Positions 29,309-39,281 of a DNA stretch of 64,000 bases are shown here, in pieces. Location of the stretch: assembly GCA_956465555.1 (NCBI GenBank), contig OY101128.1:248001-312000 (forward strand), given 5' to 3'. Positions within the stretch are counted from its first letter, which is position 1; the number at the start of each line of letters is the position of its first letter. Under the pieces are notes generated by a model. It made no database searches and was not told the DNA's origin. It was given only the letters and a program-made list of their open reading frames with translations. A program made the translations under genes and the position numbers. The DNA is from Nitzschia sp. pyKryTriq1 (Eukaryota > Bacillariophyta > Bacillariophyceae > Bacillariales > Bacillariaceae).

Positions 29309-30630
29309 AATTCCGAGTCGGATCTTGCAGTCGACTTTTGGTCGCTGCCGCTCTGTTTTGGCTCGCCATGCAGCTGGCTCTGGTGCCCAAGGGACAAGGT
29401 TCTCATTCCTCGGTGGCGTTGCGACAAGCGGCAAGTGGTAGCGGGAGCGGGAGCGGTGTCCCCCCTCATCGCAAGATATTATATGTCCATATTGGCAAGA
29501 CGGGCGGAGAATGGATCAAATCTCAACTCGCAGTCATTTGCCAGACGCGCAAGAATCCCAAACTCAAACAGGCCTGCTTGGATTCCTTCACCGCCACAAA
29601 AAAATCATCTTCATCATCATCATCATCAGCGGCAGCAGCAGCAGCAGCAGCAGCAGCATCCCCCACTTTCATCAATACTCAAATATCTAGTCAAACAGTG
29701 GGCTACCTCCATGTACATAATCTATACCCACGAAATGGACTGGCTCTGGCAACTCACTTTTTATTCAGTGTCCGACATCCACTGACACGTCTCGCTTCCT
29801 GGTACATTTACAACCATCCTCAATCCTGCGATCCTCGAGAGGGCAACAGCCCATCCTGCAAGACAACTACTAATAGTGAATGGAAGGAACAATTCTATCA
29901 ATGCTTTCCAACATTTCAAGACATCGCGTTGTTGGGCGGCGGCGGCGACCATGAACATGAACATGAACAGCATTGCAGTCGAGTTCTATGGAATGGTTGG
30001 TATGGTCGTCAAATGCCCAACGTCAAGGAACCCAATCATCTCTACTGGAACTACCAGGTAAGATGGTGATGATGACGGTGATGACGGCGACGATGAATCA
30101 TTTGTTGTAAAAGTCTGACCCTTTCTTCTTGCTCCGTCGTGATGATGATGATGATGATAATGATGATACATGTATAGTTTTATTGGAACCAGACTCTAGC
30201 GAAATCGCCCCACAAACCCATCTTGGTCGTCCGACAAGAGCACTTGGTGTCCGATATGAATCATTTGGAGGGGTTTCTATTAGCAGGCAAGAACAATCCG
30301 CCAACAGCAACCACCACGGCCACCACCACAACCACCACCACAACCAAAGCCGTACAGTGGCGTCCCGCCGACTCGACTCACTTTGTGACTGGTCGAGTGG
30401 GCGTTGTCGTCCCATCCTTGGATTTAGCGATTCGACAGAAGCTATGCTGCTTCTTACGGGACGAGCTACAGATTTATCAAACATTGATAGAACGAGCCGA
30501 AAATCTTTCCACCGAGGACAAACAAGAGACAATACAAACAGCATTTCAATTATGTGGCGTCATGGGAAAACAAGCACAACAGTCTTGGGACGAACTGGGG
30601 TGTCGTTCATCGTCGTCCTCCTCAACGTAG
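29242..30630 (+). CDS. Sulfotransferase-like protein (two exons), probably Golgi
   Basis: The exons are 29242-30057 and 30178-30630, giving 422 aa; the 120-nt intron runs from GTAAGA to TATAG in phase 0. The protein is type II-like: a Ser run, then a hydrophobic anchor (LLVAAALFWLAMQLALV). The PAPS 5'-phosphosulfate loop is recognisable in VHIGKTGGEWIKSQL, and the 3'-phosphate site in SVRHPLTRLASWY. Cys residues in the mid-region suggest a lumenal domain. Such Golgi enzymes move sulfate from PAPS to glycans or other acceptors. The splice joins NHLYWNYQ to FYWNQTLAKSPHKPILVVRQEHL. A Thr-rich low-complexity run interrupts exon 2. The ATG at 29242 is preferred over an in-frame GTG upstream. Confidence 0.78.
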
Positions 30631-30829
30631 TACCGGATTACACTACAGTTCAGTCAGTACCAGTACCAGTACCAGTACCAGCACCAGTCGTACCAGCACG
30701 CTCAGCAATTTGTTATTGCGGAGGTGGCGGTGGCTGTTGTTCCATTTAGCTCTACTACATGACTCCTCTAGAGCAGACTTTTATTCATGGACTGCTAAAC
30801 ACATTATTGACTTTTAAGACGACTCCGCT

Positions 30830-31696
30830 CTAATACACAAAGGGGATCAACTTGACCGTCCTATCCGCGTAGTCCGGCCATTCGTTGGCATAGCGATTGG
30901 CCAAGTAGGACTCCTTCTCGGGAATATACATGAAAACAAACACACCCGTGATCATCAGGGGCACCCAAAGCATCTCCCGCCAGCTCGAAGCCAAGGCCCA
31001 TCCTATCGACCAGAAAATATCACCCAAGTAGTTCACGTTCCGAACGTAGGAAAACCACCCTTTCGTATAAAGCTTGTTTCGATTCTCCGATTCCCTTTTC
31101 CACTGCATTCTTTTCATTTCCGGCCAAGTGTTGAGAAAAACACCAAAAAGCACCAAGATACCAGCGATCACATCGATTGGACCAATCGCGCTATCGTTCA
31201 TTCGAGCAAACACCGAAATGCAGGCTATCATGGCCGGAAAGAGGAATAAAAGAACAAAGAAAAGTTCCAATAACATAAATCGTCGTTCCATATAAATAAT
31301 CTTTCCTTCATAGGCCACCAGGACAACCACGAACCACCCAAATACAAGCATGTTTCGTATAGGGTTTCCATTGGGTAGATTGGTAAAGAACGGCGGTGAC
31401 GCAGATGGTGGCGGCTGCGGGTGATCAATGTGGTCGTCCGTCATCGGCGATACCAGGAGAATCCAGCAAGCAAGTGGCAACGAGGGGACTATTTGCAGAA
31501 CAAAGGCAAGGACACGGCGCCATGTGATTCCCGACTCTTTGTGTTCACGAAAGCTACTCCCAAGTCCCAGAAAGCGCCTAATCTCGTTGGCGGTAGCAGG
31601 ATTCTTCTTCTGCTGCTCCTTGACGTGGAGCAACGGACTACCTTCCTCATGAGCATTGCTGGGGCGGGGCGCTGCTGTCGTTGTGATGGGGCTCAT
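30830..31696 (-). CDS. DUF1295/ICMT-like multi-pass membrane protein
   Basis: This is a 288-aa single-exon protein with about six hydrophobic segments. The C-terminal part has the signature of the steroid-reductase / isoprenylcysteine-methyltransferase-like fold: KGWFSYVRNVNYLGDIFWSIGWAL and IPEKESYLANRYANEWPDYADRTVKLIPFVY. DUF1295 and ICMT-like enzymes use this C-terminal region for cofactor binding and act in the ER membrane. The N-terminal 55 residues are polar and cytosolic in character. The exact reaction (lipid reductase or methyltransferase) cannot be told from sequence alone. Confidence 0.75.
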   Translation of the reverse strand: MSPITTTAAPRPSNAHEEGSPLLHVKEQQKKNPATANEIRRFLGLGSSFREHKESGITWRRVLAFVLQIVPSLPLACWILLVSPMTDDHIDHPQPPPSASPPFFTNLPNGNPIRNMLVFGWFVVVLVAYEGKIIYMERRFMLLELFFVLLFLFPAMIACISVFARMNDSAIGPIDVIAGILVLFGVFLNTWPEMKRMQWKRESENRNKLYTKGWFSYVRNVNYLGDIFWSIGWALASSWREMLWVPLMITGVFVFMYIPEKESYLANRYANEWPDYADRTVKLIPFVY

Positions 31697-32820
31697 GTTT
31701 GTTTCGGTTCAAATATTACTATCAACTCCTAACGCTAGTATTAGAAATATGATTTGGTGCTTCACAATTCATGGCTATCGCCTTTTGAGTGACACCACCA
31801 GCGTTCGCATTTGCTGATTGAACAGGCCGCGCCGCAACAAGAACCGGAGAAGCAACCTTTTTCCCGATGAGGTCCTCTTCGTAATCATCGACCGTATAGA
31901 AAATCAGTTATAGCATTGCTCCTTTTAAAACACAGCCATTTCTCCATTCTTAGAGTATTAGACACTTCATCATGCTCTCTTCGCGAAAGGTGTGTTGCGG
32001 TACCGGTATATCGCATCATCATCGTCGATTCGATGTTGTGATCAAAAGGAACAAAAGCTCGCCCGCCGCGCGCGAGAAGGTTATTTTGGGGTGAGTGACG
32101 GCCCCGACGGATTGACCCCTGATTGACCCCATCGATTAAAGACTCGACGCAGGAAATGATCTCTTCGTCAAAAATGAAGTACCAGCATATCGCCCAGCGT
32201 TATCACTACTACATACCACCGATAGAGGTAGAGAGCAGTCTCTACTAGAGAGCTACCGGCAGAGTTCTTCATAGTTGATGGCTACGAGTAGTAGTAGTGG
32301 CTCAAATGAAATGCGGCACATCATCTAGCCAGAGAGGTGGCCGAAGAACTCTACATTCTGCTCCTCCTGTATCCATATGAGCATGTCTTGTACTATACAA
32401 GTACATGTTTGGAACTATAGTTACCAGCAGATAGTTTTGATTGTGAGTTATCGTCCAGTACGGGGGCGAGCAAAAGAACCAGGGCTTCGTGGCCTGTGTT
32501 GTTGGTGGGATGCTCCTCTTTGTAGTAGTATTGGACACATCTTGATCCACTACAGCGCTGCGATCATCATGATAACTTAGATATCTAGTATTCTAGTAAT
32601 GACGAAAGTAGATGGGAAAAGGGATGACTCTCCTCGAGGAGGTCTGCTAGCGAATGAAGCGAGATTCCAACACTCGATCGATCAGAGCTCGGCACTTCTT
32701 TCGTGTGGCTTATCCGATAAACGCAAGATGATGATTCAAAACAAACCCAGGATAGTGAAGACAAACGAATTCATCTAGTAGAGGCTGACGAAAGTGATAC
32801 CCAAGTAGAGACTATACAGT
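31697..32820. other. Intergenic region
   Basis: About 1.1 kb without a supported gene. It contains GGTACCGGTAT near 32,000 and CTACTAG clusters around 32,200-32,300. Short frames look spurious. Confidence 0.4.
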
Positions 32821-33234
32821 TTAATCCACGTTGCTCATGGTAGCATCCTCCTTCTTGGTCTCCTTGGAAGCCTTGGATTCCAACTTGGCCTTTCGGTCCT
32901 TGTCCAACTTGAGCTTTGTGATAACAAGGGACGAGGCAGGGATACCCACGGGGATGGAAGCTCCATTGACCTTTTCTCGGGTGATTCGCTCCACATGAAC
33001 GACCCACTTCTTTCGGTAGACGGCAGTGACCTTTCCCTCTCGGGTCTTGTACATACCCCGCGTGATTAGGACTTCATCGTCTTTGCGGATGGGCATACTG
33101 CGCACACCGTGTCTGGCTTGAAGTTCCTTGGACAAGGGGGCGCTCATCAACTTGCGTCGGGCCTCCGAGTGGGCACCAAAGTGAGCCTTTCGGGCCTTGC
33201 GTCGGCTGGACGAAACTTCTGGGTTGAACTTCAT
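32821..33234 (-). CDS. RPL26: 60S ribosomal protein L26 (uL24)
   Basis: This is a 137-aa single-exon protein, the usual length for eukaryotic L26. It starts [19 protein letters not shown], with SAPLSKELQ, the KOW-motif region [33 protein letters not shown] and [19 protein letters not shown]. It binds 5.8S/25S rRNA near the tunnel exit of the large subunit. The other cytosolic ribosomal protein gene, uS3, lies about 0.7 kb away on the same strand, but nothing suggests a shared transcript. Confidence 0.97.
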   Translation of the reverse strand: MKFNPEVSSSRRKARKAHFGAHSEARRKLMSAPLSKELQARHGVRSMPIRKDDEVLITRGMYKTREGKVTAVYRKKWVVHVERITREKVNGASIPVGIPASSLVITKLKLDKDRKAKLESKASKETKKEDATMSNVD

Positions 33235-33965
33235 TTTGAATACTGTTCGTATGAAAAAAGAGAAATTGTGTGTGAGAAAGGGGTTGTGGATGGATAAGGA
33301 CTACGCAGACGAAACTGCGATTTACGTGCAACTTTCAATCCATCCTCAGGAATCAGATCACTCACATGGTGGTCAAAGAGAAAAACAAAAGAGACAAGGT
33401 TGTGGTGTTGTTGCTCCGTTGCTGTTGTTGTCGTTGCGGCGTTGGGGTGGTTTCACCGCGATGCGCGCGGTGGGGACATCATTGCATACTGTACGGTCGG
33501 TGGGCGGTGGCCGGTCGATCAACCGCGCGTCGAATTTTTTTTAGTAAGCGGTAATGATGTCGGTCCATTGAGTCCAATTCCTTTTTCGACTATTTCGACC
33601 CAATCCCTTCAATATCCGCGGTCCCCTGCGGGTGCCGTCTTCGCGGTTTGTGAGGAATAAGCAGATGATCATCTCGCATCTCGCTCTACTAGAGACTCTC
33701 TAAAATTGCATTAGACTACTCTACTAGAGCTCTCTCTACTCTAGTAGAGTACGAGTAGAGTCTACCGGTATCTACTTGCTCTAGATACAAAGTACTTGTT
33801 CTACCCCTGCTACAGCAACTCTCTTTCCGATGAGACGCGTATTTCTAACTTCTTGTAGCAGTACGAATATTCTTCAAAAGTTATACCGCACTCTCTATCT
33901 AGACAAAGCAGAGACTAGCAGCCTAAACAGTAATGCAAATACACTATCGTAATTCGTTTCTTTGT
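33235..33965. other. Intergenic region between ribosomal protein genes
   Basis: The right-hand part holds a cluster of CTACTAGAG/CTCTAGTAG words (33,690-33,785). I see no coding frame. The left-hand part is the uL24 promoter region. Confidence 0.45.
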
Positions 33966-34855
33966 TTAGAATCCAGCAGCCATGGCAGGATCCGCCACGG
34001 GAACAGGAGCTTCCATCATGGGAGCGGCGGCAGCCGCCATGGCAGCTGCCTGCTGTTGTGCAGCTTGCGCCGCCAAGAGCACCGCGGGATCCACTTCTTC
34101 CTTGGGTTCCAAAATAGTGACCACATCGTCCAGTGGAATCTTGGGTCCCATTTGTCCCTTGGGATCGTGTGGCAAAAAGATGGAAACCTTGATTCCAATA
34201 ACTCCTTGACGCATCAAGACGTGACGGACGGCAGTATCCGTGTAAACTTGTCCGGCGTGACCAGTTTTGATCATGTAACTGTAAGAGAAAGAAATGATAT
34301 ATGCGTGAGAAGGGGCCGACCTGTATCAATACCAACGGCATTCATTCATTCATGCTACAAAACAAGTAGAAGAAGCAGCACGTACCCGTCTCCAAACTTC
34401 ATGCCCTTAGCACGCTGTCCTCGAAGCTTTCCAGTAACAATGACTTCGCAACCCTTAGCAGAGGCTTCCATTACGAATCGAACAACACCGTAGCACGCTC
34501 TTCGGACCGCCAATCCACCCAACAATTTGAACTTGAGCGATTCGGCTTGAGCTTGGGCGCACAAACCACGGTTTTGCACTCGCTCGGCGTACAATTCCAC
34601 GGCACCATCGGCAAATCCAAATCGCTTTTGGACTACACTGGTCAATTCACGAATGCGGCGACCGTTCTCTCCCAAGACGTTTTGCGTGCGGGTGGCACGG
34701 ATGATCACCTCGGTTCGGTGGGGAGTGGTACGAACTTCGACACCAGCATAACCATCTTCGGCAAGCTCGCGAGTCAACAACTCGTTCAGCTCGGCGTAGA
34801 AGACACCGTCCGCTACGAACTTTTTCTTGCAAGACAATCGACGAGTAGAAGCCAT
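33966..34855 (-). CDS. RPS3: 40S ribosomal protein S3 (uS3), two exons
   Basis: Exon 1 is 34855-34386 and exon 2 is 34278-33966, giving 260 aa. The 107-nt intron runs from GTACGT to CTTACAG and splits the codon in KFGDG|YMIK. The KH domain has [21 protein letters not shown], and later signatures are [25 protein letters not shown] and [21 protein letters not shown]. The protein lines the mRNA entry channel of the small subunit. The C-terminal tail is Ala/Met/Pro-rich and a little longer than in animals. The start at 34855 gives [17 protein letters not shown], matching the family; the longer open frame upstream is not needed. Confidence 0.97.
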
Positions 34856-35380
34856 CTTTCTTTCTTGAGTTACTACAATTACGACAAGGTAGTAGTGTAT
34901 TGTAGTGGAGATGTTGATGAAGCGATCGATCGGTGCGAGAGGGAAGGAGCGCAAGCACAATCAACCACCAAGAAATAACGCAAGAGGGCGACAATGGTGG
35001 GCAAGCATGACGATTTTGCCATGGACGTATGTTTGGTACTGAACGCCCGTAGACATTTTTAGTAAAGCGTTTCGTGGGGTAATGGGGTCCGTCCTTCACC
35101 CCCCTAAAATATCTTCGAGGTGGGAGACGACTCATCGGACTAACTAGCCCGCCACACTTTCCGTTCAGACTGGCGCGCTCGCCGTTCGTCTTTTGTCGCC
35201 AAAATCTTGATGCTCGCGATGACCATAATAATAATATGAAAAAATCGATGGCAAACCAAAAATCAAATAATGTCCTGTTTCTTTTGGACAGAACATCGCA
35301 AAACTTTCTCATCTTAGGTAGATAGCTAACACAAAAAGAAGATTTTTCCAATAAAAATCTCGAGGCTTTGAGGCTTTACG
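34856..35380. other. Divergent promoter region
   Basis: This separates the uS3 gene (minus) from the Cys-repeat protein gene (plus). I see no repeat or ORF of note; longer frames here are extensions of uS3 shadows. Confidence 0.4.
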
Positions 35381-36364
35381 ATGCGGTTCTCGTCTGTTGC
35401 ATTCCTCATCGCTGTGGCCGCCACCATGCCCGTGACCAGCACTGCTGGTCGGGAGAAAGTCGGAAATTCTGCTGCATCTGCATCTCTTTCGAAAGAACGT
35501 CGTCCAATCCAACATGCCAAACAGGACATTTTGTCTGCGGAGACCATTTCTCATGAGCACCATCCAACCAACAAAAAGACTGTTGTCGCCGACGCCAAAA
35601 ACCACCCGACTCCCGAGGGGGATATTTCCAAGACCGTCGTAACTGACGAAGTGGAATGTGACCCAAAGTCCGAGACAGGCAAGCTTTCGTGTGGTGCCAA
35701 AGAATATTGCAAAGAGACTTGGAAAGGTGGATACTGCGCTTCACTTGATGAGGAAGAGGAAAGCATCATCTCCACAGGCGTCGTATCTGCTCGCCGTCTT
35801 GATCGTCGAAATCGTCATAGAAGGACACCCCCCAGCACTGCCGAGGCCAATCACCACCCGACGCCCACGGAAGATATTGCCAAGACTATCGTTATCGACA
35901 AAGTCGAATGTGATCCAAGGTCCGAAACGGGTAAGCTTTCTTGTGGTGTCAATGAATACTGTCAGAGTACTAGGGGTGGTACTGGCTACTGTGTTTCGCT
36001 CGAAAAGGAAGAAGCTATACCTACGAGAACCACAACAACAGTCACATTGGGCCGGACCAGACGACTTTCGGGACACCATCGTTTCGAGAGTGATCATCTC
36101 TTCAAGACGGTCAACCCTGAAAAAGTAAAGTGCGATTCCAAGACAGAGGAGGGAAAGCTTTCCTGTGGTCCCATGGAATACTGCCAGAAAAGTTGGTGGG
36201 GTGACGACTATTGCACGCCGAATACTGCCACGGCTATTACCTCTTCTTCGCAACGCCAACTACAACAAGCTTCCAGCGCGACCAGTACTACCAAGTTCTA
36301 CACTACTTGGACCAGTATCAGTCTTGCGACGGTCACAGCGGTTGTATCCTTGTACCTTGTCTAA
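35381..36364 (+). CDS. Secreted or surface protein with three Cys-rich repeats
   Basis: This is a 327-aa single-exon protein with a signal peptide (first 20 residues). It contains three repeats of VECDP.SETGKLSCG..EYC…GGYC type (about residues 90-119, 175-204 and 246-277). Each repeat has four Cys, so two disulfides per repeat are likely. Repeats 1 and 2 are preceded by a shared HHPT/KTVV-type leader. The linkers are Arg/His-rich. The C-terminus is a Ser/Thr-rich stretch followed by a hydrophobic tail (SISLATVTAVVSLYLV), as in a GPI-anchor signal. I recognise no named family. A role at the cell surface or frustule is an inference. Confidence 0.75.
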   Translation: MRFSSVAFLIAVAATMPVTSTAGREKVGNSAASASLSKERRPIQHAKQDILSAETISHEHHPTNKKTVVADAKNHPTPEGDISKTVVTDEVECDPKSETGKLSCGAKEYCKETWKGGYCASLDEEEESIISTGVVSARRLDRRNRHRRTPPSTAEANHHPTPTEDIAKTIVIDKVECDPRSETGKLSCGVNEYCQSTRGGTGYCVSLEKEEAIPTRTTTTVTLGRTRRLSGHHRFESDHLFKTVNPEKVKCDSKTEEGKLSCGPMEYCQKSWWGDDYCTPNTATAITSSSQRQLQQASSATSTTKFYTTWTSISLATVTAVVSLYLV

Positions 36365-36479
36365 TCCGTACATTTTACGTCACACAAAACATCTGTACTG
36401 CTTTTTTAAATCCACACTCATATTGTCATTTACCACTCGACTCGACTATCTGTAGAGTCTAAATTAGACTATCATACTC

Positions 36480-37466
36480 CTACTTTTGCCAATCGTCATC
36501 TGCATTGTCTTCTCGTGTGTACACATTGAAATAGTCATTCATTCCATCCTTGCCCGTCTCAATCCACATATCGTCGTCGTAATAGACTGTTTGGATTTGT
36601 GCTCCCCTTCCCTGTAGCATTCCCATCATGCCAATGCCAACATTTTTAAATCCCAACACATCCGTCGTGATCTTGTCGTACGTATACGTGACCCATCCGG
36701 GATGCACTGGAGAAGACTAAATAACGTGACGATAGCATTGGAACAGTGACATGAGAAAGTGGTGAGACACTCAAAATCACACACGGTCATACGACAACAA
36801 AGACCAAGAAGAAAATACTGTACGAATACTTACATCCACTGTATACAATGATTGGGCCGTCAATTTACTCAATCCCAATGTTTTGGTAAATTCCATGGAA
36901 TAATCGACACGTTTTGAATCCACAAACTGCAAGGATATTTGGACTCCTGCGGGTAAACTTTCATTTGTCACGGCTTGGGTCGAAAAACTCAATCGCCATT
37001 TCGTTCCAGGAAGTCGTTCAGCCACTTGCCATAACGGTACTGGTGATTCTCGTTTTTGAACAATCTTTCGGACATATCCTTCCAATTCACGTCGTTTGGA
37101 TTCTTGTACTTGATTGGCCGTGGTCAATTTTTGTTCCTTCATGGCTCGTAAATTGACCGTCAATTCTTGATAATCAAAGTCGGCATTGTTTTTACTGCTG
37201 CTGCTGCTGGTACTAAATAGTGGAGAAGAAGAAGATCTATGCGTTTGTTGACTCAGCTGTCGTTGTTGTTGCCGTTGTTGTAGGACTCCTCGAAAAGCAG
37301 TGTTGGTGCTAGGCGTAGCGATGATGCTGGGAGTGAAGGAATGAATCGTATATTGTGTGCCGACCATACTGATGACCAGCAGCAAGAAAAGGTACGGGAC
37401 ATGATGACGCCGTGGCCGACTCTGACAAGGAGAAGCGGCTGTTGTTGTTCGAGAAAGGGATGTCAT
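36480..37466 (-). CDS. Plastid lipid-associated (fibrillin-like) protein, two exons
   Basis: Exon 1 is 37466-36834 and exon 2 is 36716-36480, giving 289 aa; the 117-nt phase-0 intron runs from GTAAGT to TTTAG. The N-terminus has a hydrophobic signal (YLFLLLVISMVG) followed by IHS|FTP (Phe44), a plastid-import-type motif. The mature domain has LPGTKWRLSFSTQAV, VQISLQFVDSKRVDYSMEF, DKITTDVLGFKNVG and VYYDDDMWIETG, ending FNVYTRE. This layout fits PAP/fibrillin proteins, which bind lipids or pigments at thylakoids and plastoglobules. The family call is tentative because the central part is diverged. Confidence 0.7.
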
Positions 37467-39281
37467 CGTATGGTTTTGCTCGTGGAGGAGGATGTTTCAC
37501 TTTGGGACTAGTGCGGGGTGGAGGTTCCAATAAAAATTATGTCGTGAGGGAGATGAAACCAATTTTATGATGGTCACCGAGCAACTGACCGACAAAGAGT
37601 AGATATACCTGTCGAATACGAACAACTGATGTGTGGGATCGAGGTGGTGGTGGTGGTGGTGGTGGTGGTGTGTTTGTGTCGATGTCAAGACCCAAGACGA
37701 CGATGGATGATCCTGCCGTCGGCGTTCGGCGTCATCGTCGGTCGAAGTGCGTTTAGGTTGTGTGCTGTCGTGCTAGTAGAGTGTGACGCGCGGTGCGCCG
37801 CCAACCAAACCATGACTGACTCATTCCCAGTCGTGGATAGAGCTTTTCAGCCAAAGACGACTCGTTGGACTGGAAGTCTTTGCCTGCACGCCCGCGCGAC
37901 AGCCTATCCCACCCCTGTGGCCATCGGCTGACGGACAGATCTAGGGGTCTCTTTGGGGGATTTTTGTGGGGGAACCACTCAGGCTGACTACAGGTACAGC
38001 CCATGTGGGGTGGTGGGAACTGGGAACCCATGCACCAGGAACAATTTTGTTGATTTTTCCACATTCAAGCTATTGCACCAGGTGTCCAGGATTGGCAAAC
38101 TTCAACCACACAGATAGAAGGGTTGAGGTACAGCCAAAAACAATACTCAGAGAACAAAATTGGGAGCTTTTGGTGCGATACCATGCAAGGACTAGCCCCA
38201 GGAGGCATCCCTTGGCATCCAATTCTCGTGGGGGCCCTCGCATATTCCCCTTGGGCCCCTTTTTCACCGGCACAATTCGCCCTGACTCAAGGTCGGGGGG
38301 GCGATAATAATTATACTTGGCCTCAAAGATCGAAAGCAATTCGTTGAATGACTAGTGGTCTTGACCACACAGCACCAGATTCAACAAAGCTTGATCATTT
38401 CTACTCTCGTAGAGATGTTCAAATGGCGAATCTGAATACCTTCGCAGTGACACTCTTGGGAATCGCCTGTCATCACTTGATTTGAAAAAGAAATCGTAGA
38501 AGATATAATAAACACCGGGTATCTCCAGTCCCTTCTCAAAGGCTTCGGTGTTTTCAACTGTGAAGGGGGAGCAAGATAATACTGCTGTACTCGACCAGGA
38601 TGAGATCAGTAATCATCCGTATTACTTTGCAGGTCATGACACTGAAGTATTGAAGTATTTCACCGCCCATGTACGCAGCCTGCTTGGCCTCCTTGTTATT
38701 ACCAAGAGACGGGCCATCACGCTGCGCTTTAGTGATCGGATCTTCGAGGACGTTGCTCGGCGTTCATTATTCCAATCCATACAGACTTGTGAAAAGAAGG
38801 ATTCCTTGGTATTCTTGGGTCGTGCCAAAGCAGAAAAAAGGCGAATCGTGGTATGTTCCGCGGCGAACACGTCGTTGACGAAACTTGGTCTGCTCGTCGC
38901 CAGTGAAGATCCGGGTACACAGTCGTTCCCGTCCGCTCCAGTACTTCCACGCGTTGCCTCATTCACTTTTTGTGGAGCGGCAGCAGCCAATCACAAAAAC
39001 GCGCGTGACAATGGCCAAGCAAAGCAAAATAAGCAAGCAAGCAAGCAACGACGCGAACGACGAACCACCCAAATAATGGATGAAGCAGACACGCGATGAT
39101 CACCACACAAACGTGCGCTTGACGCTTCAACAACGAGGAAAAAAGACAACAGAGGCGCACATAAACGCCCATCATATATCATATCATATCATATCACATC
39201 ATCAACAATAACGACACTTTTCCTATAGAACTTGTCGTCGTCGTCTTCTTCTCGAAAGTAGAACTACTATTCAACACAAAA
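37467..39281. other. Long intergenic region holding a transposase relic
   Basis: Apart from the relic at 38070-38558, no gene is supported. It contains a GGT run (37645-37669), ATATC repeats (39175-39200) and the probable 5' leader of the eIF4G-like gene near 39,210-39,281. A 183-codon plus-strand frame at 38548-39099 lacks an ATG start and overlaps the relic, so it is not called. Confidence 0.45.
38070..38558 (-). pseudogene. Relic of a DDE-superfamily (Harbinger/IS4EU-like) transposase
   Basis: One minus-strand frame reads through a transposase-like stretch: RRYSDSPFEHLYESRNDQALLNL, then a stop codon (38352-38354), then SFNELLSIFEAKYNYYRPP and PRELDAKGCLLGLVLAWYRTK, then SIVFGCTSTLLSVWLKFA. 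This matches the N-terminal region of DDE_Tnp_4-type transposases common in diatoms, in which 'LDA.GCLGLVLAW.RT.G' and 'L.FG.T.T.LS..LRF' are conserved. The catalytic core that should follow is not recognisable. With an internal stop and no visible terminal repeats, it looks like a decayed fragment. Confidence 0.65.

Noticed and set aside
34647-35351. 234-codon minus-strand frame over the uS3 promoter
   Set aside because: It is an out-of-frame shadow of uS3 exon 1 with no independent support.
38548-39099. 183-codon plus-strand frame
   Set aside because: It begins with GTG rather than ATG, has no family character and overlaps the transposase relic on the other strand.
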